This document shows, piece by piece, positions 57,730 through 64,000 of a DNA stretch of 64,000 bases. A model generated the notes under the pieces. It searched no databases, had not been told where the DNA came from, and saw only the letters and a program-made list of their open reading frames with translations. The number at the start of each line of letters is the position of its first letter. Position 1 is the first letter of the stretch. The translations under genes were made by a program, and so were the position numbers. The stretch comes from Alphaproteobacteria bacterium (lineage in GTDB: Bacteria > Pseudomonadota > Alphaproteobacteria > Rhodobacterales > Rhodobacteraceae), in NCBI GenBank assembly GCA_030424865.1, contig JAUHVR010000018.1:53619-117618 (forward strand), written 5' to 3'.

Positions 57730-57806
57730 CGGAGTGTAGCTCAGCCTGGTAGAGCACTGTCTTCGGGAGGCAGGGGTCGGAGGTTCGAATCCTCTCACTC
57801 CGACCA
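57730..57806 (+). tRNA. tRNA-Pro (anticodon CGG)
   Basis: A complete 77-base tRNA. The acceptor stem is CGGAGTG / CACTCCG with encoded CCA, the D arm is GCTCAGCCTGGTAGAGC, the anticodon loop is TTCGGGA (anticodon CGG), and the T arm contains GGTTCGAATCC. Its 3' half is a typical integrase attachment target, and a tyrosine integrase gene begins 108 bases downstream in an AT-richer context. Confidence 0.97.
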
Positions 57807-57913
57807 AATTTTATAAATTAAAAACAATAGGTTGGCTTGAATCGCCGACAGTTCGACTGACATATTCGCGTGCAAGTATTGTACGGCACTTCTGCGCCTC
57901 ATATGATTTATGG

Positions 57914-59104
57914 ATGGCGAAACAGTTTATAAAATATCGCAAGCGAACACGGACAGACGGAATCTGGGAGATCGTGTGGAACGATCCTGAGACCGGAAAG
58001 GTCCGTAGAGAGAGCTGCAAGACGCGCGACGAACATGCCGCGGAACGGAAGCTGGCCGAGAAGATACTTACCGGTGACATGGTGCCTCCAAGTGTCGTGA
58101 CTATCGGATATCTGCTTGAACGCTATTTCCAGCATGTGAAGAGACGGAAGGCCAAGAACACCATCGTTTCCATGAAATCCAAGGTAGAACGTCTGATAGA
58201 CTACATGGGAAACCTGAAGTGGGAGGAGTTCGGCCAATCCGACGTGGAGAACTATATCGATCACGCTAGATCGCTGACGCGATGGGACCGAGGCACAGAG
58301 CCACTTAGCGATGGGACAATCAAGAAGGACCTGCAAATCCTCAGATCTGCTCTACGACACGGTCATTTACACAAGCTTGTCCCCACAGCGACAGGCATCG
58401 AAATCCGGAACCTCGAATCTGCCCAGCGCACCGATTGGCTTGATGAAGCACAGATGACAGCCGTTCTGCAGTGCTGTGCAGAGGATGAGGATCGCGATCA
58501 TATCTACGGCTTTCTGCTACTCGCCTTGGCGACGGGCGCGCGTAAGGAGGCAATCTTCCAATTGACCTGGGATCAGGTATACATTCCGCAGATCGAAACC
58601 GAGCTGGTTGAGGTTGCGCCTACGCCCGTGGAACGCAACGGAGTCGTTGCGATTCCGAAGCGGAGCTATCGCAGTGTGGCTACCAAAAACAAACCGTTGA
58701 ACTGGGAAACGGGCGAGGTGGTGCGCGGGGCCCATATCGATTTTGGTGCTGCGCAAGGCAACAAGCGTCGTCCGAAGATTCCCATTGGTCAAAATGAAAG
58801 GCTTATGCACTATCTGCTGTATTGCGCGGATCGAAGCCAGCGTTACGTGGTCTCGTACCGAAAGCAGCCCATTCGCACGGGCATTAAGAAAGGCTTGGAA
58901 GCCGTGGGAAAGGAGGCAGGTCTTCCATTCAAACTCACGCACCATGTCCTCAAAAGGACATGCGTTACTTGGTTGGTCAGGAAAGGCATTTCGTTTGACG
59001 CCATAGAGAGAATGACCAACACGACAGTCGACACCCTCAAACGGCACTACAGTCAGCATAGCCCCGATCTTGAGGAGGAGTTGGGGGATACCTTTTCAAT
59101 CTGA
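57914..59104 (+). CDS. int: tyrosine-type site-specific integrase
   Basis: A 396-residue phage-type integrase. It has an arm-binding N-terminus (about 1-60), a core-binding SAM-like domain (about 60-160) and a catalytic domain. R210 is in ATGARKEAIFQL, the HxLR box reads H344-V-L-K347-R348, and the nucleophile is Y379 in RHYSQH. The Arg of HxLR is Lys here, with Arg in the next position. The codon use is less GC-rich than in the flanking core. Its position directly after tRNA-Pro indicates an element integrated into that tRNA. Confidence 0.93.
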   Translation: MAKQFIKYRKRTRTDGIWEIVWNDPETGKVRRESCKTRDEHAAERKLAEKILTGDMVPPSVVTIGYLLERYFQHVKRRKAKNTIVSMKSKVERLIDYMGNLKWEEFGQSDVENYIDHARSLTRWDRGTEPLSDGTIKKDLQILRSALRHGHLHKLVPTATGIEIRNLESAQRTDWLDEAQMTAVLQCCAEDEDRDHIYGFLLLALATGARKEAIFQLTWDQVYIPQIETELVEVAPTPVERNGVVAIPKRSYRSVATKNKPLNWETGEVVRGAHIDFGAAQGNKRRPKIPIGQNERLMHYLLYCADRSQRYVVSYRKQPIRTGIKKGLEAVGKEAGLPFKLTHHVLKRTCVTWLVRKGISFDAIERMTNTTVDTLKRHYSQHSPDLEEELGDTFSI

Positions 59105-59441
59105 TTGAATGCCCGCTCACAGATTCATAGATCTCGCCGGTCAATTCGATGCCGATTGGCGTCGAGAAGACTCGAAACTCCGCCCGCAACCCCACCGCAT
59201 TGAAATCATTGAATAAAAACAAAACCGTCACACACGAATGTGTGCGGGTATGTGTGACGAAATCTCGAACTTTGGTCTGGCAAGCTTTTTCAGATCCGTC
59301 GTGTTCGCATCTCTCGTTTGGTTTGGATTCTCCATCCAGCCATTCCGAGATGCGGAGATCGAGGTAGCAGCGATGAGTTGACTTCCATGGGTCCTGATTT
59401 CTTGATCTACTATCACCACCAGGGAACTGAGGAGGGACCCA
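59105..59441. other. intergenic stretch after the integrase, no gene seen
   Basis: No supported gene. It contains CATTGAAATCATTGA at 59198-59212, a motif that recurs at 60444 and inverted at 60100, and an inverted repeat CGTCACACA / TGTGTGACG at 59226-59259 that could be an operator or a weak hairpin. Confidence 0.5.
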
Positions 59442-59741
59442 ATGGGGGGAATGGGGGACAACTCTCAAGGCAAATCGGGTGCCGTCAAGCGGCAGCAATG
59501 CAAGTATCGGATTAATGATGTGGTTCGTTAGGCGCTGGGCGCCGCACCGTGCCAATTACTGGAGCGGACAGAATATGTTGCCGAGCATACAACATCTGTG
59601 GCTTTCAACATCTGACGAGACGACGCAGAACCGTCTGACTGCTGACGCAAAGTCCAAAAGGTCGTCGATGAAACTCATCGAGAGCAGTTCGCCCTACACG
59701 ATGCAACATCGGTCTTTCGAGTTCGCTCAAAGACGAAATAG
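59442..59741 (+). pseudogene. possible decayed small gene with four in-frame stops
   Basis: GGAGGG five bases before an ATG starts a 29-codon frame, MGGMGDNSQGKSGAVKRQQC and so on. After the TAG at 59529 the same frame continues as protein-like text (LGAAPCQLLERTEYVAEHTT, later RKVQKVVDETHREQFALHDA), interrupted by TGA at 59613 and 59643 and TAG at 59739. The first 29 codons alone could be a functional peptide. Otherwise this reads like an inactivated accessory gene. No family is recognised. Confidence 0.3.
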
Positions 59742-59788
59742 CCGCCGACCGGTTACAAACTTTTTTTAGGAAGCGCACAAACGGCGAT

Positions 59789-59990
59789 GTTATGGGTGGT
59801 GCAAATCAAACCACTGCACCACCCATAACAAATTGAAGCGATGTTATGGGTGGTGCAAATCAATCCACTGCACCACCCATAACACTTTGGAGCGATGTTA
59901 TGGGTGGTGCAAATCAATCCACTGCACCACCCATAACAAGGTAAAAAATGTTATAGGTGGTGCAAACTAAACCACTGCACCACCCATAAC
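59789..59990. repeat. array of four 41-base palindromes
   Basis: Four copies at 59789-59829, 59843-59883, 59897-59937 and 59950-59990, with periods of 54, 54 and 53 bases. Each is a stem GTTATGGGTGGTGCA / TGCACCACCCATAAC with an 11-base loop, AATCAAACCAC or AATCAATCCAC (copy 4: AACTAAACCAC). Copy 4 has one stem mismatch (GTTATAGG). The 12-13-base gaps differ in sequence. The layout suggests repeated binding sites or tandem RNA hairpins. It is not a CRISPR array, because the spacers are far too short. Confidence 0.9.
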
Positions 59991-60028
59991 ATTTCAAAAA
60001 CACGACATTTTGCGCAATAATATTTCAA

Positions 60029-60480
60029 GAATCTGTAAGTCATTGATTTTAAACGGAAAATAGGGGTGTAGATGAGGTGTAGATAGCGCGAAAAAAAGAT
60101 CAATGATTTCAATAGGTTACAGATCATCTACACCATCTACACCCGAGCGACTTTGTAACCCATTGATTTTAAACGAAAGTGTAGATGGTGTAGATAAACC
60201 GGGGATCTGGTTCCCTTATACGTGAGAATCAATTTTTTTTTTTCGCGAGTGTGTGCCCAGCGGAGCGACACTAAGTTAATGACCTTCACATCTTTCTAAA
60301 AAAAAAAATTGATTCTCACATACGTTAGATCCAGATTCATCTACACCATCTACACCTTTCCTGTTTTATTCAATAAAAACATAGACTTAAGTGGGTGTAG
60401 ATGGGGTGTAGATGGGTGTAGATGGTGTAGATGATCTGTAAGCCATTGAAATCATTGAATAGTCATCTACACCCGGGCAA
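60029..60480. repeat. iteron-like region with thirteen GTGTAGAT octamers
   Basis: GTGTAGAT occurs eight times on the plus strand (60066, 60077, 60179, 60188, 60395, 60406, 60416, 60425) and five times inverted (60126, 60135, 60339, 60348, 60465). Most are in tandem pairs 9-11 bases apart, about one helical turn. A second motif, TGTAA-nn-CATTGA, accompanies the clusters (near 60034, 60154, 60437, and inverted near 60107-60122). No gene is present. The organisation is like an iteron origin or a multi-site regulatory locus. Confidence 0.8.
60179..60356. repeat. 178-base inverted repeat with T/A tracts at its centre
   Basis: The left arm, with a GTGTAGAT pair, ATCTGG, ATACGTGAGAATCAA and a run of T, is matched by the inverted right arm: a run of A, TTGATTCTCACATACGT, CCAGAT and an ATCTACAC pair. 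The arms are about 62 bases and flank roughly 52 bases of unique sequence (60246-60297). The structure could extrude as a cruciform or unwind easily. Confidence 0.8.
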
Positions 60481-60636
60481 ATCGAGGTGTTTTGTCGAGA
60501 ACAGCCGCCTTTTCGATGGATGCTTGTTGTCGAAATAGCTCTGAAGGAATCTGCTCTCATCCTATCGAGATGATTTTCCGAAACATCATCGAAGGAATCT
60601 TCTCACACGCTGTCGAGATGCTTTTCCAAAACAGCC

Positions 60637-60697
60637 GTGCCCGCGTTAGCGGGGATGTCGTATCGTTCTTTCCTTCTTTGTGCCCGCGCTAGCGGGG
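60637..60697. repeat. two copies of an 18-base palindromic repeat
   Basis: GTGCCCGCG-T-TAGCGGGG at 60637-60654 and GTGCCCGCG-C-TAGCGGGG at 60680-60697, 43 bases apart. Each can form a short GC hairpin. The sequence is reminiscent of type I-E CRISPR repeat stems but lacks the repeat length and spacing. Confidence 0.6.
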
Positions 60698-60785
60698 TAC
60701 CACCCTGGTCTACTTAAGCATCGATAGGAAAGAATTTCTGAAGGAGTCGTCGCCGCATTGGCTGGAACCGCAGCGCGATCTCCCG

Positions 60786-60846
60786 TCGATAACCTCTTTC
60801 GAAGAGTCAACTGTTGCTCCCCTACTTCGTTATCGAAACAACAGTT
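60786..60846. other. interleaved inverted repeats, possible H-type pseudoknot
   Basis: TCGATAAC (60786-60793) pairs with GTTATCGA (60829-60836), and AACTGTTG (60809-60816) pairs with CAACAGTT (60839-60846). Both 8-base stems are perfect and they interleave, the order needed for a pseudoknot if transcribed. Two DNA-binding sites are the alternative. Confidence 0.4.
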
Positions 60847-61012
60847 TCAGCGACAACGACCAGGGCCAATTACAAGAACCATCGCCCAAATTTTTTTCTC
60901 TTCCAATACCTCGGGCAAAGTTGTCGACGAATTCAGTGCAACGAAGCGACGCCCAAGATTGCCCTGTCCGAATAGAGTATACTCAACCGCTACCCGTTAA
61001 AATCGCCCAGAT

Positions 61013-61080
61013 GTGTCTTTTTAGACTTATCGAATCATTTATCGGACGCGACAATTAAGTCGGATAGTCTAATGGGACAC
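61013..61080. promoter_or_regulatory. inverted repeat before the resolvase gene, candidate res site or operator
   Basis: GTGTC-TTT-TTAGACTTATC (61013-61031) is matched inverted by GATAGTCTAA-TGG-GACAC (61063-61080), with one inserted base in the left arm. The 68-base dyad ends 12 bases before the resolvase ATG. Serine resolvases commonly bind such sites next to their own genes for recombination and autorepression. Confidence 0.5.
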
Positions 61081-61092
61081 TCGGAGGTCAGC

Positions 61093-61653
61093 ATGGGTGA
61101 ATTGATAGGTTATGCGCGCGTTTCCAGTCGGGGGCAGAACATTGCTCCACAGATCGACGCGCTGACGCGCGCGGGGGTTCAGGCGGAGCATCTGTATGAA
61201 GAGAAGGCGTCTGGCACATCTCGGGCAGGACGTGCCGAACTTGACGCTCTCCTGCACCGTGGTATTCGAAAAGGGGACAAGTTGGTTGTCACTCGTTTGG
61301 ACCGCCTCGCTCGCTCGTTGCGCGATCTTCAGAACATCGCTCACGACCTCAAAGAACGTGAGGTCGACCTGATCGTGCTTGAGCAGGCCATTGATACGAG
61401 CACGGCAGAGGGACGCCTGTTCTTCAACATGCTCGGTGCCATTGGAGAATTCGAGACAGAGCTTCGCAAAGCGCGTCAGCGCGAAGGCATTGATGCGGCG
61501 CTCGCAAAGGGCAACGAGAGTCCGTTTAAGGGGCGACCTGCGTCGATTGACGGCGATCGGGTCTTAGAATTGAGGAAGGAAGGTATGACGCCAACCGCAA
61601 TTGCAAAAGCGTTGGGAATAGCGCGGTCGTCTGTTTACCGATATCTGAGGTAA
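61093..61653 (+). CDS. serine recombinase (resolvase/invertase family)
   Basis: A 186-residue small serine recombinase. The catalytic Ser is residue 11 in GYARVSSRGQ. The active-site Arg motif is VTRLDRLARSLRDL, and GRLFFNMLGAIGEFETELRK forms the long E helix. The C-terminal helix-turn-helix is MTPTAIAKALGIARSSVYRYL. It is complete and full length for the Tn3/Hin group. The ATG at 61093 follows GGAGG; an in-frame start seven codons upstream lies inside the inverted repeat. It could resolve dimers of the element or invert a segment. Confidence 0.93.
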   Translation: MGELIGYARVSSRGQNIAPQIDALTRAGVQAEHLYEEKASGTSRAGRAELDALLHRGIRKGDKLVVTRLDRLARSLRDLQNIAHDLKEREVDLIVLEQAIDTSTAEGRLFFNMLGAIGEFETELRKARQREGIDAALAKGNESPFKGRPASIDGDRVLELRKEGMTPTAIAKALGIARSSVYRYLR

Positions 61654-61659
61654 GGTTGT

Positions 61660-61732
61660 TAGGTCCTTAGCCAGGTCCCCTCTCAGTGAGGTCCTGTGGA
61701 GGCGCTGAAGCGCAGCCTCTACCCTGGACCTA
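61660..61732 (+). ncRNA. candidate structured RNA or terminator after the resolvase
   Basis: Six bases after the resolvase stop, an outer stem TAGGTCC / GGACCTA (61660-61666 with 61726-61732) closes a multiloop. It holds a small hairpin CCTC-TCAGT-GAGG and a larger one, GAGGCGC-TGAA-GCG followed by GCCTC with a 2-base bulge. AGGTCC occurs three times. There is no U tract. It may be the 3' end of the resolvase mRNA or a separate RNA. Confidence 0.35.
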
Positions 61733-62059
61733 CTCCGCCACCTCCCATTGCGTCACGGGAGCCCTAGGGCCGTCTGGGCGGCTTCTAAACACGCTCCACG
61801 TTCGTTGAACGTTGTCTTAGATCTCGAGCCGCGTACACACCTCCTGGTTAGCCTATTTCGACATCCTGCGGCGGGTCTGCAGACGATCTAAGTCTCTCGG
61901 CGCTGAAGGTGATCACCCGATGGAACAGCTTCAGAGAATACTTGGTGTTCCCATAAAATCTATGCAATCAACAAATACGATTTTGTTGCTGTTGCCTATT
62001 GCTTGAGGGCGGAATCCGGACGTTCGCTGCGATCGATCCCAATGTTTGCTTTATTGCGC
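61733..62059. other. gene-free stretch with several small inverted repeats
   Basis: No supported gene. Visible symmetry: ACGTTC-GTT-GAACGT near 61798, CTTAGATC (61816-61823) with GATCTAAG (61885-61892), and CAACAAA (61969-61975) with TTTGTTG (61982-61988). The sequence around 62005, GGCGGAATCCGGACGTTCGC, looks like intergenic sequence common in related genomes, but I cannot confirm this. Confidence 0.4.
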
Positions 62060-63876
62060 CTAGTCTTCGTGTTGCTGCGACAGGACGTTGAGCCGAATGA
62101 AGTTTGGCTCAGTTGCGAGTGAGGGATTGGCGCACTCGATAACACGCAGTAAAGGCCCTAAACCGCCATACAAATAGGGAACGTCTTGAGGAATTGTGGC
62201 GTTCAATACCGCCAGTATTTCGCTAGGATAGTCAGCGGCCAGGCCACTTTCTTCTAGGAGGTCAAGAAGATAGCTAAAATCCTCGGTCGGTCCTAGGTGG
62301 TTTTTGAAACAGGCGAACGCATCTTCAAAGCCCTTTCGAGATACTGCTGCCATCTGTGCGAAGTTCTGGAACGTTATCTGGGTGCGCGCTTCGGGCCTAC
62401 TGGGCCAAAAGTTTTTCACAAATGGTATGACCCGGTTCTTTAGATATTCTTCTTGTTGTTCTCCTGCACCCTGCAAGGCTCGGAACAGTGTCCCTGTTAC
62501 AGTGTTAAGGTACTTGGCAGGAAGTTTGGAAAATACGTCTCGAAGTTCCTTGGAGCTAAAAACCGAAGCTTCGCCTAAGGCAATGTAGGTTAAGAACATC
62601 GTATATTGCTCTAGGCACTGTTCTTCCAGATCACCAATGTGGTCGGGAACGGCAAGAAATGGCGATTTTAGTAATTCAAGCAATGGTAGATATATTCTTG
62701 GCGCATGCAAAAAACTGTCCCACATCGCAGCGGCCTTTGTAACGTCCGCATCCCATTCAAACGCTGGTATCAAATGCTGTTTGGTCCAATCCTCATCCAC
62801 ACGCAGCAACGGGATGATTTGTTGCGCGAGAATAACCGAGCCTATCCAATGGGGCTGATTGTCGGCATTGCACATCTCTGCAAATCGACCCTTCAGCTCA
62901 TCCGGAAGTCCCTGATCATCTTCCAATTCCATTGAGAACCACCAGTTCAAGAGTGAACTTGCAGCATGGCCAACCGGATGGTTTATGGCGTGACTGAGCG
63001 AAAAATCGTCGGAAACTTCGACGGTTTCGGTGCCGGTATCGATTATTCGATCAACAAGCGTGAAGAACGCCTCATCATGCTCTCCAACGTTTTTTGATAT
63101 CCGATTTACCCACCAAGCAATCGCATGCAGTGCTTCGGCAAAGCTTGCGTCAGGCATAACCACTAGAATTGGTGCGATGTGCCGCCATGTTCGAAAGCTA
63201 TTTTCGTCATTGGCCCAAGCATAAAGCGCTTGTCCCCAGCGTTGTGGATACCATTGATCATCTTCAGAAAGTTTCTTCAATACCTCTATCGCGAGGTCAA
63301 TGTTGTCCTTACATATATTCGCCCAATCGTCCGGCGCGTGAAGGTCATCAACGCTTGGCTTTTCCCTAAGTTTAGCAATTAGGCCTTCGAAATCTCGGGG
63401 AAGTTGTTCTTCAACAATTTCGTCCCCATCTGAACTCCACATAGGAAATTCATCGCGGTCATCAGGCGCTATTTGCCATTTAGGATAGCGCGCTTCTACC
63501 GACGCGATGAAAGCGTTCGTGTTTTCTGTTGCGGTTCCTCCATTTGAAAGGAGTTTTTTCAATCTCAACCAGCGCATTCGATCTGAAAAACGTTCAAAAT
63601 CTTCATCGCTAATATCATCTCTGAACCGCGTCTTGGGAGGTCCTTCGACTATTGCTCCCTGGAGCTTCTGCATATGACCAGCAGTCAAAGTTGGACCGAA
63701 TGCAACCAGAAAGCGCATCACCTCTCGCATTGTGGAGGTTGACCAAAGCCAATGTCCATCGTCGTCCAAAAGCCACGACATTGATGTCTCGAACGAAACT
63801 AGGTCAGGCCTCTGTGCCAACGCAAAAAAGACCAGCCTACGAAATACTGGATGCTTGGAACTTGCCCAGATCGTTA
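62060..63876 (-). pseudogene. 3' part of a large unrecognised protein, cut by an insertion sequence
   Basis: About 605 codons are open on the minus strand up to the insertion-sequence end. A TTG at 63820 gives a 586-residue frame, but coding-like text continues upstream of it (SSKHPVFRRLVFFALAQRPD) to the IS boundary, so the real N-terminus is missing. The product is acidic, tryptophan-rich and largely helical. It contains LPRDFEGLIAKLREKPSVDD, DFSLSHAINHPVGHAASSLL and WWFSMELEDDQGLP. It resembles the helical C-terminal regions of large defence proteins (for example SIR2-linked DUF4020 proteins), but this is only an impression. Base composition is lower in GC than the core. Confidence 0.6.
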
Positions 63877-64000
63877 GGGTCAGGATTCATAACCAGTAGA
63901 TGACGGTTGCCGCGAGAGCGATGGCTGAGAGAAAGACCTTTGGACAGCGGTCATAGCGGGTTGCCACGCGCCTCCAGTCCTTGAGGCGCCCGAACATGAT
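63877..64000 (-). mobile_element. left end of an IS5-family (IS427-like) insertion sequence
   Basis: The minus strand ending at TGA 63888-63890 encodes FGRLKDWRRVATRYDRCPKV followed by a helix and YWL, the C-terminus of an IS5/IS427-type DDE transposase. The rest lies beyond the right edge. The element end is placed near GGGTCAGG at 63877; TTA just before it (63874-63876) would fit a 3-base target duplication, but the other end is needed to prove it. The IS truncates the gene at 62060. Confidence 0.75.

Larger units (their letters stand above)
60492..61058 (+). pseudogene. long open frame interrupted by one TAG, with 48-base repeats
   Basis: The frame from TTG 60492 is open for 66 codons, stops at TAG (60690-60692), then stays open for about 120 codons to TAA at 61056-61058. 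The first part encodes two and a half copies of a 16-residue repeat (NSSEGICSHPIEM, then NIIEGIFSHAVEM), matching DNA repeats of period 48 near 60528-60625. The second part reads DRKEFLKESSPHWLEPQRDL and onward but has no ATG. A different frame (60758-61000, TTG with AAGGAG upstream) is also open. I cannot decide between a decayed gene and non-coding DNA. Confidence 0.25.

Noticed and set aside
59479..59769. 96-residue frame beginning MPSSGSNASIG
   Set aside because: No ribosome-binding site and no family-like features. A competing frame with GGAGGG upstream starts at 59442, and neither is strongly supported.
59789..59990. CRISPR array
   Set aside because: Repeats are 41-base palindromes separated by 12-13 bases, much shorter than any spacer.
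60637..60697. CRISPR array of type I-E
   Set aside because: The two GTGCCCGCGnTAGCGGGG units resemble type I-E repeat stems, but they are only 18 bases with 25 bases between them, only two copies exist, and no cas gene is present.
61660..61740. tRNA-like fragment or right attachment site after the resolvase
   Set aside because: The ending TACTCCGCCA recalls a tRNA-Ser 3' end, but there is no T-loop GTTCGAAT and no match to the tRNA-Pro 3' end.

Overview
The window is a GC-rich chromosomal segment from an aerobic alphaproteobacterium of the Rhodobacterales (Roseobacter group). The evidence is the set of genes and their order: meaB, fnrL beside hemN, a complete ccoNOQP plus ccoGHIS cluster with FNR boxes, a membrane-anchored CycM-type cytochrome c, a yejABEF-type peptide importer, and leuC/leuD/leuB spread over about 9 kb. 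There are no photosynthesis genes here. Positions 1 to about 57,800 are core chromosome. Positions 57,807 to 64,000 are an AT-richer mobile region entered at a tRNA-Pro gene.

Region by region. 1-13,951: end of rpmB, an alpha/beta hydrolase coupled to meaB, hrpB, argD-argF, truA, a ycjX / acetyltransferase / DUF697 operon, a VIT/CCC1 metal transporter, a FAD monooxygenase, a group III truncated haemoglobin and a flavin-nucleotide-binding protein. 14,034-19,280: ileS with a possible isoleucine-rich leader, ogt, pheA and cycM. 19,402-25,194: four-gene oligopeptide ABC importer. 25,197-38,674: the low-oxygen respiration block. FnrL, anaerobic HemN, a tandem UspA protein, the cbb3 oxidase (ccoNOQP) and its assembly genes (ccoGHIS) are tied together by five FNR boxes. 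One box has no protein gene behind it but precedes a compact multi-hairpin sequence that looks like a small RNA. Next to it are two unrecognised, translationally coupled microprotein genes. 38,695-47,475: DacC-type carboxypeptidase, HAD hydrolase, clpS, rsmC-like methyltransferase, an SDR lacking the catalytic lysine, hemF, rlmH-rsfS, an MscS channel and a LysE exporter. 47,755-56,568: leuC, leuD and leuB with unrelated genes between them. 56,698-57,672: an EamA transporter, the last core gene.

The accessory region starts at tRNA-Pro(CGG), followed by a tyrosine integrase. About 2 kb of almost gene-free, repeat-dense DNA comes next: four copies of a 41-base palindrome, thirteen copies of the octamer GTGTAGAT in both orientations, a 178-base inverted repeat with T/A tracts at its centre, a recurring CATTGAAATCATTGA motif, degraded reading frames, a possible pseudoknot and an inverted repeat just before a serine resolvase. 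This combination resembles a replication or control locus of an integrative element, but no replication protein is visible. It is the least explained part of the window. The region ends with the 3' portion of a large unrecognised helical protein, cut by an IS5-type element that runs off the right edge.

No database search or folding program was run. Names rest on motifs, length and gene order. All structural-RNA, replication and regulatory proposals are inference from visible sequence symmetry.
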